A program made the translations under genes and the position numbers. This document shows positions 31,576 through 31,690 of a stretch of DNA of 31,690 bases, in pieces; position 1 is the first letter of the stretch, and each line of letters opens with the position of its first letter. The stretch comes from Bacillota bacterium. GTDB lineage: Bacteria > Bacillota > Clostridia > Lachnospirales > Cellulosilyticaceae. The notes under the pieces were generated by a model, which was given only the letters and a program-made list of their open reading frames with translations, was not told the origin of the DNA and did not search any database. The stretch lies in assembly GCA_023436395.1 (NCBI GenBank), contig JAEZJJ010000024.1, positions 1 to 31,690 of the forward strand. The letters are read 5' to 3'.

Positions 31576-31690
31576 ATGGAAACTACCATTACACTTACTC
31601 GTAGAAAAACAAAAGATACAATGGCGTTAATAAAAAAGGATCCCAATAGATACCGATGGATTCAACCACACACAACTTTTGATTACTTAC
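31576..31690 (+). CDS. Partial ORF running off the window, unidentified
   Basis: From an ATG at 31576 the frame stays open to the edge (38 codons): METTITLTRRKTKDTMALIK, then KDPNRYRWIQPHTTFDYL. The frame is also open upstream to about 31535 (VRFIVYLAKFAKEEFD), so the start is uncertain. The ribosome site is weak. No family is recognised. Confidence 0.35.
   Translation, partial: METTITLTRRKTKDTMALIKKDPNRYRWIQPHTTFDYL

Overview
The window comes from an AT-rich, low-GC Gram-positive anaerobe of the class Clostridia. The evidence is the 16S rRNA 3' end, strong GGAGG-type ribosome binding sites, mostly AGA arginine codons, clostridial-type membrane, redox and regulator genes, and a solute-binding-lipoprotein style of secretion. 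A Lachnospirales-like host (for example a Cellulosilyticum relative) is my guess from the rRNA; it is not proven.

Layout. 1-307: the last part of a 16S rRNA gene followed directly by a terminator, with no 23S. 635-2137: a membrane chemoreceptor. 2375-2533: a short ORF remnant and a 14-bp tandem repeat. 2569-3748: a thioredoxin reductase plus a glutaredoxin-like protein, ended by a terminator. 3781-4148: a hairpin-rich GC-rich patch lying in a dead IS630-type transposase. 4394-7708: an ABC exporter-like operon whose ATPase has shrunk to 57 codons. 7852-7958: a copy of the 3' end of the VOC gene found again at 19333-19439. 8073-9550: a YARHG-domain exported protein and a 44-aa membrane peptide. 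9546-9718: a 48-bp internal 16S fragment followed by a complete, isolated 5S rRNA gene.

9796-19405 is the metabolic centre. A PrpR-N/AAA-like regulator on the minus strand diverges from an operon that encodes a DUF1537 four-carbon acid-sugar kinase, a cytosolic sialidase-like beta-propeller, an iron-type alcohol dehydrogenase, a DapA-family aldolase, a PdxA2-like dehydrogenase, an SLC13-type permease and a VOC protein. Kinase plus PdxA2 fits the known D-threonate/D-erythronate route to dihydroxyacetone phosphate. The propeller, aldolase and alcohol dehydrogenase do not belong to that route and suggest an undescribed feeder pathway. The permease would import the acid substrate.

19682-20357: a HEPN/MNT (HI0074/HI0073-like) pair on the minus strand. 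20611-22639: a TetR regulator and an MFS exporter, each with a related operator upstream. 22682-25810: a second TetR gene with two tandem operators, then an RnfC-like iron-sulfur protein, a four-helix membrane protein and a HAD phosphatase. 25982-26833: an exported protein on the minus strand, convergent with the HAD gene.

26999-31421 is strongly eroded. A two-component system is collapsed by deletions, a PlsC-type acyltransferase carries a one-base deletion in the catalytic histidine codon, and an AraC regulator and a short-chain dehydrogenase have been cut and joined head to head. An intact lipoprotein lies between them. With the shrunken ABC ATPase, the dead transposase, the VOC remnant and the rearranged rRNA pieces, the window shows repeated gene loss by clean internal deletion around an intact catabolic island.
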